A DNA stretch of 64,000 nt. It comes from JAJPKK01 sp963802745. GTDB lineage: Bacteria; Pseudomonadota; Alphaproteobacteria; Rhizobiales; Xanthobacteraceae. Every line of letters starts with the position of its first letter. The stretch's first letter is position 1. Below the pieces are notes generated by a model that did not search any database, was not told the origin of the DNA, and saw only the letters and a program-made list of their open reading frames with translations. Made by a program: the position numbers and the translations under genes. Location of the stretch: NCBI GenBank assembly GCA_963802745.1, contig CAWDKL010000016.1, forward strand, positions 1 through 64,000. Direction: 5' to 3'. Of this stretch, positions 26,275 to 33,873 are shown piece by piece.

Positions 26275-28362
26275 CTAGTTGGCAAACGGGGCGGGCGCGA
26301 TCACGTAAGGGGTATCTTGCGCTCCCTTTCCGCCAAAGCCTTGTTGGGTGTAGGCGAAAACCGTCTTGCACCAACGCAAGGCCACCGCATCGTTATTGTT
26401 GGCGGAGCAGTCAATGACCGCATGATTACCAGTATCGGGCCCCGGCGGCTTTCCGCCGACAGGAATCAACGGCGTGTACTCAGGCTTCTGCGTTATCGTC
26501 AATCGATAAATTCTTCCCGTGCTGTCCTGGAGACTTAAGGGACAGTTCTTCGGGCTTGCCGGGTCTTGCGATCCCCCGACGATGAAGCTGGTATAGATGA
26601 GATTTACGGGAAACGTATTGGGACCCTTGGTCGGATCCGATGTACAAACGCCGTACCGGGTCATCGTGATGAAATTATTATTCGGGCAGCTACCATCCAT
26701 GTTCAGCGGCACGGCGCAGGTCTTCGGACCAAAACCGAACTGAACCGGCAAGGTGGCTGGGTACACGTTCGGCAGGCCGTACGACCCGCCGACCACGATA
26801 ACCATTCCGGTGCCATAGGCCTGCAGATTGCCCACGGCGTCATCGACCGAATAGGCATATGCATTGGGAATGTTCAGGTAATTTGCACCATGAATCAGGG
26901 TGGTATATGGGTCGAATTCCGGGGATAGGTTTCGCGGGAGCGGCGGGGCAGGCGGATACCCGGCGATCTGCAGGTCGTCGAATTCATTTTTAACCGCCTG
27001 ATACCCCGGATAAGTACGATTCGGCGGGTCGCCCATATAATAGCCGGGGGTATTCTGCAAGAGATTATACTCGGGATTTTTGCAGTAATCATTAAACGGA
27101 GACCAGCCGTAAACGTTCCTTAGCAAGGTCACATCATTCAGGGCAACCGGATTCGGATGCATCATGTCGGTATTGCATGCGAATGTAGGGTCTTTGTAAA
27201 GCTTGACATACTCTCGATAGTTTGCTTCAAAAAGCGTCTTCACATCGACCATCCACTGGCAGTACTGCGTGGTCGGAGCGTTAATACACGTAGTCCAATT
27301 CTGTTGCATTTTGGTTATCGGCGGCCAGGGATTCGGGTTATCCTTTGTCGGCAGGGGATACAAGTCGGCAGGATAGCCGAAGGGTGGATTTGCTAAGCCA
27401 TTGGGATCGCGACCAAAAATATGAATGGCCGACGGAATCTTTGGTTTCGTTGCATCGACTTGCCCTTGGAAACTCAGCAAAGGCCAGCCGGTGTAGTTCG
27501 ACTGTTGACGCCACGTCTGCATCGCATTCCTGAAAGCATCGATGGCTTGCAGCGTGCCGACATAGCCGGTCTGGTTCCCGGGGTTTCCGAACGGCTCCAT
27601 CGCGGCCGGCAAGTACGTCGCATCGACATAGGAAACATCGATATCAAGGTTTTTGGTGTCAAGGCTCAACAACAGACAATCGGCAGGGGACTGACAGGGA
27701 GGAGGAGCGTTTTTGGCGCCCAATGTATATTCAAGCAACTGACTCGGCGCCCCCGACGGCAGCCCTATGCTGGCACTATATAAAGTCAGCGGTTGACAGA
27801 TAAGTCCGGTACAGGTCGGAGCGAATTTGACGGGAGTGACAGGTGTCTGCTCCTGGCCGAGAAGATATGTCAGCGCGGCTGGCGGTGCAGCGGTCGAAAG
27901 GTTGGCTTCGAATATCTCGATACGGCCACCTTGCCACCAATCGATATATTGGCCCTCAAGGTTTGGGCTGACCGTCTGCACCAACTGCGTGTAAAGTGGT
28001 AGATTTATCGTTACCATGCCCTTTGGTGGGATTCCGACGCCTTTCGGATTAATATAAAATCGATACTGCGATGCCTGCGGATATTTGTGAGACGGGGCCG
28101 TAGATTGTGTCACGCAAAATATTGCCTGCAACCATTCATCGACCCCCTTCTTGGATCCCGCCGAAAGCACGGGATAAATATTGTGGTCCGGCGAATTATT
28201 ATAAATTTGAATGGTCATCATGGGCGGAGAGGCGGGAGGTGTGCAGGATTGGCTTTGAGCCGCGGCGCTCCCGACATGACCGATCGCCAGCCCGAATCCG
28301 ACCGCCGCGCCAGCCGCCACACGCCTGGACCACGTCCCGCTATAATTCCCAAAGGTGCCCAC
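26275..28362 (-). CDS. Large secreted protein of unknown function, possibly GH64/thaumatin-like
   Basis: About 695 residues with a signal peptide (RRVAAGAAVGFGLAIGHVG, then SAAAQS). The mature part is rich in Asn, Pro, Tyr and Cys. A domain near residues 50-280 has an order reminiscent of GH64/thaumatin-like folds: TIQIYNNSPDHNIYPVL, later IDWWQGGRIEIFEA, later LDIDVSYVDATYLPAAM. The C-terminal half (ATLPVQFGFGPKTCAVPLN onward) is unrecognised. The GTG at 28362 is preceded by AAAGAGGAG; upstream in-frame starts (28386, 28404) lack a good site. The gene is visibly AT-richer than its neighbours, consistent with transfer. The GH64-like reading is inference only. Confidence 0.6.
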   Translation of the reverse strand: MGTFGNYSGTWSRRVAAGAAVGFGLAIGHVGSAAAQSQSCTPPASPPMMTIQIYNNSPDHNIYPVLSAGSKKGVDEWLQAIFCVTQSTAPSHKYPQASQYRFYINPKGVGIPPKGMVTINLPLYTQLVQTVSPNLEGQYIDWWQGGRIEIFEANLSTAAPPAALTYLLGQEQTPVTPVKFAPTCTGLICQPLTLYSASIGLPSGAPSQLLEYTLGAKNAPPPCQSPADCLLLSLDTKNLDIDVSYVDATYLPAAMEPFGNPGNQTGYVGTLQAIDAFRNAMQTWRQQSNYTGWPLLSFQGQVDATKPKIPSAIHIFGRDPNGLANPPFGYPADLYPLPTKDNPNPWPPITKMQQNWTTCINAPTTQYCQWMVDVKTLFEANYREYVKLYKDPTFACNTDMMHPNPVALNDVTLLRNVYGWSPFNDYCKNPEYNLLQNTPGYYMGDPPNRTYPGYQAVKNEFDDLQIAGYPPAPPLPRNLSPEFDPYTTLIHGANYLNIPNAYAYSVDDAVGNLQAYGTGMVIVVGGSYGLPNVYPATLPVQFGFGPKTCAVPLNMDGSCPNNNFITMTRYGVCTSDPTKGPNTFPVNLIYTSFIVGGSQDPASPKNCPLSLQDSTGRIYRLTITQKPEYTPLIPVGGKPPGPDTGNHAVIDCSANNNDAVALRWCKTVFAYTQQGFGGKGAQDTPYVIAPAPFAN

Positions 28363-28503
28363 AGAGATACTCCTCTTTCCATACATGGCAACCGTTTTCG
28401 GCACCTAGTAGCAACCGTGTCATTTGCTGTCAACAGGGTGTCGGGCTGCTTTTGGCTGCGGCCGTTGACTATCCTCGTATGGCTCCGCGGGCGGCCGCCG
28501 GTG

Positions 28504-29058
28504 TCACGTCAACGACGGCGTCCCAATGGTTACATGCTGCTTCATATCATCATCACAGATTTCCAACACGTGATATTTCATCCGAAATATATGGCACTTC
28601 CCAACCACTTCCTCTCTAAAGGCAAGCCTTGGGTTGCCTAAAATGCGGTAAACCTTGCTCCCGTCGTCTGCGACCCCTATTCCCGAGGTCGATTTGGCTT
28701 CATCGAGCGCGTCGAGAATTCGGACGACATCGCAAAGCCAGCGTACCGGACATTCCTGCCCGTCGGATAACCGCATATCACACCGTAGGAATGCAAACGC
28801 TTCCGGATCAGTGCTTTGAAGAATCGATCTCATTTTATCGGAAATAAACCAATAGCCACAGTACACCTCGAAATCCCGTTCAGTGCGACCGAGCTTCGGG
28901 TCGGACAAGAACACCGGTATCTCGGGGTAATCGCGAAATCCCCGCGGGCCTTCCGGGGGTACAAAGACGCGTGGCCCCTCGTTGAACAGACGATCGCCAT
29001 TCAGTAACCGAAATCCAGTGCCCTTGGTTCCGATCCTTGTGTGAATTCGATAAAATTT
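28504..29058 (-). CDS. Imm11/DUF1629-family immunity-like protein, start unresolved
   Basis: About 185 codons resembling the DUF1629 (Imm11) family, many members of which are predicted immunity proteins of polymorphic toxins. Seen in order: KFYRIHTRIGTKGTGFRLLN, PEGPRGFRDYPEIPVFLSDP, RDFEVYCGYWFISDKM, STDPEAFAFLRCDMRL, WLCDVVRILDALDE and VVGKCHIFRMKYHVLEICD. The frame is open well upstream of 28914 (a GTG giving only 136 residues) but contains no ATG before its upstream stop near 29154. Either the true start is lost through an indel or the gene is N-terminally decayed. It lies about 140 bases upstream of the large secreted protein, same strand and similar composition. Confidence 0.6.
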   Translation of the reverse strand, partial: KFYRIHTRIGTKGTGFRLLNGDRLFNEGPRVFVPPEGPRGFRDYPEIPVFLSDPKLGRTERDFEVYCGYWFISDKMRSILQSTDPEAFAFLRCDMRLSDGQECPVRWLCDVVRILDALDEAKSTSGIGVADDGSKVYRILGNPRLAFREEVVGKCHIFRMKYHVLEICDDDMKQHVTIGTPSLT

Positions 29059-29337
29059 ACCCCTGGCGACACGTCGAATTGAGAATGTGGCAGTTGAAGA
29101 AGGTGGTTTCCGATCGAGGTCATGGATGCCAATCCGCCGCTTATATTTCCAAGATCAATAGCGGGTAATGCGCAATAAGCTCTTGCGCATTACACTGTTT
29201 CGGCACGGCTCCCAGCACGCGGCGACGGTTGTCCCGCTGCAACGGCGGGTTAAAGCGAACCCGCCCTACGCTCGCTTCAGATCCCGGCGCGCATGCGACC
29301 GCACGGGGGGCAAATCCCGCGCGTCGCGCCTGGCCCC
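29059..29337. other. Intergenic region with a small palindrome
   Basis: Holds the inverted word GGCGGGTTAAAGCGAACCCGCC at about 29244-29265, a short member of the GGGTTNAGCG intergenic repeat type. No gene is supported on either strand. Confidence 0.55.
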
Positions 29338-30765
29338 CTACATCATCAGATGCGACACGTTTTTGGCGACCGTGTAGCACTCCAGCCCCTCGGTGCCGCC
29401 CTCGCGCCCGTAGCCGCTGTCCTTGACGCCGCCGAACGGCGTCTCGGCGATCGAGGCGACGAAATGGTTGATGGAAAGATTGCCTACCTCCACGCCCTCC
29501 GCCAGACGATCGGCATTGCGGGCCGAGCGGGTGAAGGCGTAGGCCGCGAGGCCGTAGGGCAGGGCATTGGCCTTGGCGATCGCCTCGTCGAGCGAGCCGA
29601 CCGGGTTGATCAGCGCCAAAGGCCCGAACGGCTCCTCGTTCATGGCGCGGGCGTCGTCCGGCAGGTCCGCCAGCACGGTGAGCGGATAGTAATAGCCGCG
29701 GTTGCCGATCCGGCTGCCGCCCGCGAGCAGGCGCGCGCCCTTGGCGGTGGCGTCGGCAACCATCGTCTCCATGGTCTCGATGCGCCGGTGGTTGGCGAGC
29801 GGCCCCATCTGGTTTGCCGGATCCATGCCGTCGCCGACCTTGATGGCGCGTGCCTTTTCGGCGAACGCGGCGGCGAATTTCTCGTAAATCGCCTCCTGGA
29901 CGAAGAACCGCGTCGGCGACACGCAGACCTGGCCGGCGTTGCGCGACTTGCCCATCACCGAGGTGGCGGCGCTGGCCACCGGATCGACATCGTCGCACAC
30001 GATCACCGGTGCGTGGCCGCCGAGTTCCATGATGGCCGGCTTCATGTATTGGCCGGCAAGCGAAGCGAGGCGCTTGCCCACGGGAATCGAGCCCGTGAAG
30101 GTGACGAGGCGCACCAAAGGCTGCGGGATCAGATACTCGGAAATCTCCGACGGCGTGCCGTAGACGAGATTGAGCACGCCCGGCGGCACGCCGGCATCCT
30201 GGAACGCGCGCACCAGCTGCACGGCGCCTGCGGGCGTTTCCTCCGAAGCCTTGAGAATGATCGCGCAGCCGGCCGACAGCGCGCCGGCGACCTTGCGGGC
30301 CGGCGAACTCATGGGGAAATTCCACGGCGAGAACGCCGCCACCACCCCAATCGGCTGGCGCAGCACCGTGTGCCGCATGCCCGGTTCGCTTGGGATGACG
30401 CGGCCATAGACGCGGCGGCCCTCGGTCGCGTCCCATTCGATGATGTCGCAGCCGCGCAGAATTTCGAGCCGCGACTGCGCGATCGGCTTGCCCTGCTCCA
30501 GCGTCATCGCGACCGCCATCTCCTCGACGCGTTCGCGCGCGATCCGCGCCGCCTTGAGGATGATGTCGCAGCGTTTCGACGGCGAGGTGGCGCGCCAGAC
30601 CCGGAACCCTGCCTCCGCAGCCGTCAGCGCATCGTCGAGGTCGGCGTGGGTCGCGTGCGGCACGATGCCGAGCACGCTTTCATCCGCCGGGTTGAGCACC
30701 GGCTGTCCGTCCGCGCGCTTCCACGTCCCGCCGATGAAAAGTTGTAGCTCCGGATACGCCGCCAT
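29338..30765 (-). CDS. NAD(P)-dependent aldehyde dehydrogenase, succinate-semialdehyde type
   Basis: 475-residue aldehyde dehydrogenase superfamily enzyme that oxidises an aldehyde to its carboxylate. Motifs: FSPWNFPMSSPARKVAGAL (cofactor binding), FTGSIPVGKRL, catalytic Glu in MELGGHAPVIV, catalytic Cys in NAGQVCVSPTRFFV, and NEEPFGPLALI near the end. Overall pattern is closest to GabD/SSADH-like enzymes; the substrate is unproven. The start at 30765 follows GGGAGAG, about ten bases upstream. The adjacent cyclase gene on the same strand may be co-transcribed (about 100 bases between). Confidence 0.92.
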   Translation of the reverse strand: MAAYPELQLFIGGTWKRADGQPVLNPADESVLGIVPHATHADLDDALTAAEAGFRVWRATSPSKRCDIILKAARIARERVEEMAVAMTLEQGKPIAQSRLEILRGCDIIEWDATEGRRVYGRVIPSEPGMRHTVLRQPIGVVAAFSPWNFPMSSPARKVAGALSAGCAIILKASEETPAGAVQLVRAFQDAGVPPGVLNLVYGTPSEISEYLIPQPLVRLVTFTGSIPVGKRLASLAGQYMKPAIMELGGHAPVIVCDDVDPVASAATSVMGKSRNAGQVCVSPTRFFVQEAIYEKFAAAFAEKARAIKVGDGMDPANQMGPLANHRRIETMETMVADATAKGARLLAGGSRIGNRGYYYPLTVLADLPDDARAMNEEPFGPLALINPVGSLDEAIAKANALPYGLAAYAFTRSARNADRLAEGVEVGNLSINHFVASIAETPFGGVKDSGYGREGGTEGLECYTVAKNVSHLMM

Positions 30766-30866
30766 GAGGTCCGCTCTCCCTGCCGCCGGAATCCCCCGGC
30801 CGTCGGGGTTTTTATGAACCAGCGTGGCCGGTTCCGGCAAGAGCGGGGGAGGGACTGGGCGCGTGC

Positions 30867-31868
30867 TCAGAACAGCGCGATCGGATTGACCGGCGTGCCG
30901 GTCGCATTGGGCAGCGCCAGCGGGTTGACGGTCAGCATGAACTCGTAGCGATTGCGGGCGGCGGCCGCCTCGCCGAGCGCCTCCAGGTCGGCGCGGTCGA
31001 GCACGTGGATGCCCAGGATCGCCTGGATGAAATTGTGCACGGCATTGCGGAACAGGTCGCCCGGAGGCTGCGGCGTATAGCCGGCGGTTTCCCAGACGAT
31101 GAGCGCTACGTCGCGCTGCTTCAGCCAGGGCAGAATTGAATTATCGAACCCGGCGGCGCCCTCTTCCGGGCCGAGCTTGGCGCGGCGGCCATAGCGGCCC
31201 CAGCGCAGCACCAGCGCGTCGCCCGGCCCGACGCGAACGCCGGTTTTTCGCTCCCACGCCTCCATGTCCTCGGGGAAGATGCGCTCGCCGGGCGCCATAT
31301 ACGGCACACCCTTGAGCCGGGCGATGTCGTACAGCACCGCGCGGGTGAGGATGCCGTTCTTCATCGGCATTACGGAGTTCTTCTCCGCCCCCTTGGCCAT
31401 GGTCACCAGCTTCGAGGAGTCGTAGCCGTTCCACATCTTGTTGGCGAAGAACGTGTGGGCGAGCGAATCGATGTGGGTCGAGGCGGCGCCGTGGATGCAA
31501 GGAAATGCCACCCGATCGGTGGCGCCTATGTCGGTGGCGGTGCTCATCGCCCATTCGATCGGGCAGGGCACATCGACGGCTTTTTGCGTAAAGCTGTTGG
31601 TTGACAGCGACACCGGCACGCCCTCCTTGACCAGCGCCAGCGCCGCCAGGCGCTTTTGCGGCGTAATCAGGTTGAGCGTGCCCAGTTCATCGTCCTTGCC
31701 CCACCGCCCCCAGTTCGACAGCTCGGTCTGCCAGCGCTCGAACTGCGCCGCGCTGACGAGCGGATGCGACGGCGCTCCTTGCGCAGCGGCGTTACTGACA
31801 AGGGCCGCAGTGATGCCGAGGGCACCGACCAGAATCGAGACTGTCCGCGGGAATGCCAGCATGCCCAT
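30867..31868 (-). CDS. Exported cyclase-family (kynurenine-formamidase-like) hydrolase
   Basis: 333-residue member of the metal-dependent cyclase superfamily (PF04199), which includes kynurenine formamidase. It has a signal peptide (VSILVGALGITAALVSNAAA). The fold's metal motif is HGAASTHIDSLAHTFF (HxxxGTHxDxxxH-like). Others are DELGTLNLITPQKR at the start of the domain and IVWETAGYTPQP near the end. The long, exported form with WGRWGKDDELGTLN is common in proteobacteria and has no known substrate. The start follows GAGGAGA. Confidence 0.9.
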   Translation of the reverse strand: MGMLAFPRTVSILVGALGITAALVSNAAAQGAPSHPLVSAAQFERWQTELSNWGRWGKDDELGTLNLITPQKRLAALALVKEGVPVSLSTNSFTQKAVDVPCPIEWAMSTATDIGATDRVAFPCIHGAASTHIDSLAHTFFANKMWNGYDSSKLVTMAKGAEKNSVMPMKNGILTRAVLYDIARLKGVPYMAPGERIFPEDMEAWERKTGVRVGPGDALVLRWGRYGRRAKLGPEEGAAGFDNSILPWLKQRDVALIVWETAGYTPQPPGDLFRNAVHNFIQAILGIHVLDRADLEALGEAAAARNRYEFMLTVNPLALPNATGTPVNPIALF

Positions 31869-31968
31869 GATGTCTCCTCGCCGTTGGTATGAGTTTTCCG
31901 ACGCACCATAACAGGCGCCGGGGTGACCAGCCATAGGTGCCATCCCGATGCGCCAGGGGCGCGCGAGC

Positions 31969-32178
31969 CTATTTCCTCAGGCTCTGCTCCCGCCGTTGCA
32001 TCAGCAAAGCGTCGATCGCATCGATCTGCACCAGATAATTGATGGGACTGGTATCGGCGATGACGACCCGCATGGACCTCAAAAACCAAGGCCGCTGCAG
32101 GTCGCTCCGGTCCTGCTCCAGATCAGGAGCCGTGCGGGATTTAAAGACATCGTCGGGGATTCCGACCATAAAATTCAT
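31969..32178 (-). pseudogene. Remnant of a VapBC-like module: PIN-domain toxin N-terminus and possible antitoxin tail
   Basis: From 32073 the minus strand reads MRVVIADTSPINYLVQIDAID, the classic opening of a PIN-domain ribonuclease with its first catalytic Asp (ADTSP). It then diverges and stops at 31969 after only 34 codons; a full PIN domain is about 130-160. The same frame continues upstream to an ATG at 32178 (NFMVGIPDDVF...), which may be debris of the antitoxin gene. The module is clearly broken. Confidence 0.65.
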
Positions 32179-32299
32179 CGCTCCGCGGGGCTGGCACGGC
32201 CCGGCGAAGCACTGCCGCGGCGTTGCGTCGCGAGGCACCGACGGCTTAAGCTGCGGTCACGGAAGCTGCGAGATTGCCGTTTTCACACGGGAGGAAATC

Positions 32300-33217
32300 A
32301 TGAGAACAAAAAAGATGGCCAGCGCATTGGCGATGGTCGCCGCATGCGCGTTCATCGGCGCTGCGGGCGCCCAGGATCTGGGTCCGCAAGTCAAAAAACT
32401 CGCCGACGGTGTCTATGTCCACACCGGACGGGGCTTTGAGTCCAACGCCGGCATCATCCTCACCTCGGAGGGTGTCATCGTCATCGACACCGGGCAGAAC
32501 CCCTATGAGTCCCGCAACCTCTGGGCGACGGTTCGCAATCTCACCACGATGCCGGTGCGTCTCGTCATCGATACCGAGCCGCATCCCGATCACACGACCG
32601 GCCACTTTATGTTCTCGCCGCCCGCGGTCGTCATCGCGGCCGCCGGCGCCGGCGATTCCATGCGCGCCGCCGACCGCGCTGCGCCCGACCGCATTGCGCG
32701 GCTTGCCGATACGTCTCCGGAGTTCCGCGCGGCCCTGCAAGGCTACCGCTTCGTCACGCCGCATATCGAGTACCACGATCGCATGACCATCAATCTCGGC
32801 GGCAAAACCCTCGAACTGTTCTATCTGAAGGGCGTGCACAGCGAAGCCGACACCGCCGTGTGGCTGCCCAAGGAGCGCGTGCTGTTCTCGGCCTCCGCCT
32901 TCGTGGTCGACCAGATCAATATTTTGCGTCCCTTCGTCACCATTCCGGACATCCTCGCCGCCGGCAAGATGATGAAGGCGCTGAACCCCGAGCACGTGGT
33001 TCCGGGACACGGCACGCCCGGCACGGTGAAAATCTTCGAGGACGGCGAAAAATATTATGCGCTGCTGCTCGATCGGGTCGGGGCGATGGTGAAGGCCGGC
33101 AAGTCGCTCGACGACATCAAGAAAGAGGTGAAGATGCCCGAATATGCAGGCTGGGGCAGCCAGGATCGTTTCCCGACCAACGTCGAGGCGGCCTACAAGG
33201 CGGTGACGGGCAAATAG
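32300..33217 (+). CDS. Exported metallo-beta-lactamase-fold hydrolase with altered metal motif
   Basis: 305-residue periplasmic protein with signal peptide (MASALAMVAACAFIGAAGAQ). Metallo-beta-lactamase fold elements: GIILTSEGVIVIDTGQ, the metal loop DTEPHPDHTTGH, the GVHSEADTAVWLP His/Asp region and VVPGHGTPG. In the canonical HxHxDH motif the first position is Glu here (E93, H95, D97, H98), so one zinc ligand differs from the usual. Similar proteins occur beside PQQ-dependent dehydrogenases, but none is here. The start follows GGGAGGAAATC. Confidence 0.9.
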   Translation: MRTKKMASALAMVAACAFIGAAGAQDLGPQVKKLADGVYVHTGRGFESNAGIILTSEGVIVIDTGQNPYESRNLWATVRNLTTMPVRLVIDTEPHPDHTTGHFMFSPPAVVIAAAGAGDSMRAADRAAPDRIARLADTSPEFRAALQGYRFVTPHIEYHDRMTINLGGKTLELFYLKGVHSEADTAVWLPKERVLFSASAFVVDQINILRPFVTIPDILAAGKMMKALNPEHVVPGHGTPGTVKIFEDGEKYYALLLDRVGAMVKAGKSLDDIKKEVKMPEYAGWGSQDRFPTNVEAAYKAVTGK

Positions 33218-33284
33218 CCCGTTTGGTGCGATCGCTTGATTGCGCCGTACTTGCCCAATTCTCACAGAAACTTCGATGCTCCCG

Positions 33285-33468
33285 CCCCCTCTCCCCATCG
33301 TTCTTCACGATGGGGAGAGGGTTGGGGTGAGGGGCAGGTGCCAGCACAGATGGCACGGCCGATCGTCCTTTGCGGCTGCAACGAATGCAACCGAAGCCCG
33401 GGCGGGCACCTGCCCCTCACCCTAACCCTCTCCCCCCGGCGCGAAGAACGCCGCGGGGAGAGGGAACG
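33285..33468. repeat. Paired-hairpin intergenic repeat, copy 2
   Basis: Same architecture as 20358-20553: a CTCTCCCCATCG hairpin leading into GGAGAGGGTTGGGGTGAGGGG, then the inverted CCCCTCACCCTAACCCTCTCC and a second hairpin. The inverted arms extend further inward here (GCAGGTGCC with GGCACCTGC). It fills the space between the convergent metallo-beta-lactamase-fold gene and ybaB. Confidence 0.88.
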
Positions 33469-33498
33469 CGCGCATCCTCTAAGTGAACGGCATTGGGT

Positions 33499-33819
33499 CT
33501 AGAACAGCTTCAGCCCGGGCGGCACCGGCAGGCCGCCGGTGAGGTTTTTCATCTTTTCCTGCATCAGCGCCTCGGCCTTGCGCCGCGCATCGCCATGGGC
33601 GGCCACGATCAGGTCTTCGGCGACCTCCTTTTCGTCCGGCTTCATCAGGGAGGCATCGAGCGTAACGGCTTTGAGCTCGCCTTTGGCCGTCATCCGCACC
33701 TGCACCATGCCGCCGCCGGCCGCGCCCTCGACCTCCAGCTCGTCGAGTTCGGCCTGCATGGCCTCCATCTTGGTCTTCAGCTCGGCCGCCTGCTTCATCA
33801 GGCCAAAGAAATCCGCCAT
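33499..33819 (-). CDS. ybaB: YbaB/EbfC nucleoid-associated protein
   Basis: Small DNA-binding dimer of 106 residues. Family pattern: ADFFGLMKQAAELKTKMEAM helix, EVEGAAGGGMVQVRMTAKGE, then VTLDASLMKPDEKEVAEDLI and ALMQEKMKNLTGGLPVPPG at the end. It lies directly downstream of dnaX with 54 bases between, its usual position. The start follows AAAGGTAAGAC. The usual third partner recR does not follow: a repeat and an unrelated convergent gene do. Confidence 0.96.
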   Translation of the reverse strand: MADFFGLMKQAAELKTKMEAMQAELDELEVEGAAGGGMVQVRMTAKGELKAVTLDASLMKPDEKEVAEDLIVAAHGDARRKAEALMQEKMKNLTGGLPVPPGLKLF

Positions 33820-33873
33820 GTCTTACCTTTCATGCAGTGCGACTGGCATTGCGCAATATCGCCAGGCCCGCCA

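Noticed and set aside
26225..26275. Possible tRNA 3' end (GGATTCGAAC word near 26231)
   Set aside because: The bases around the T-loop-like word do not pair into a T stem and no acceptor, anticodon or D arm could be built on either strand.
29089..29172. Short rightward frame MWQLKKVVSDRGHG... next to the Imm11-like gene
   Set aside because: Only 27 codons, no ribosome binding site, and it overlaps the opposite-strand frame with family similarity; treated as chance.
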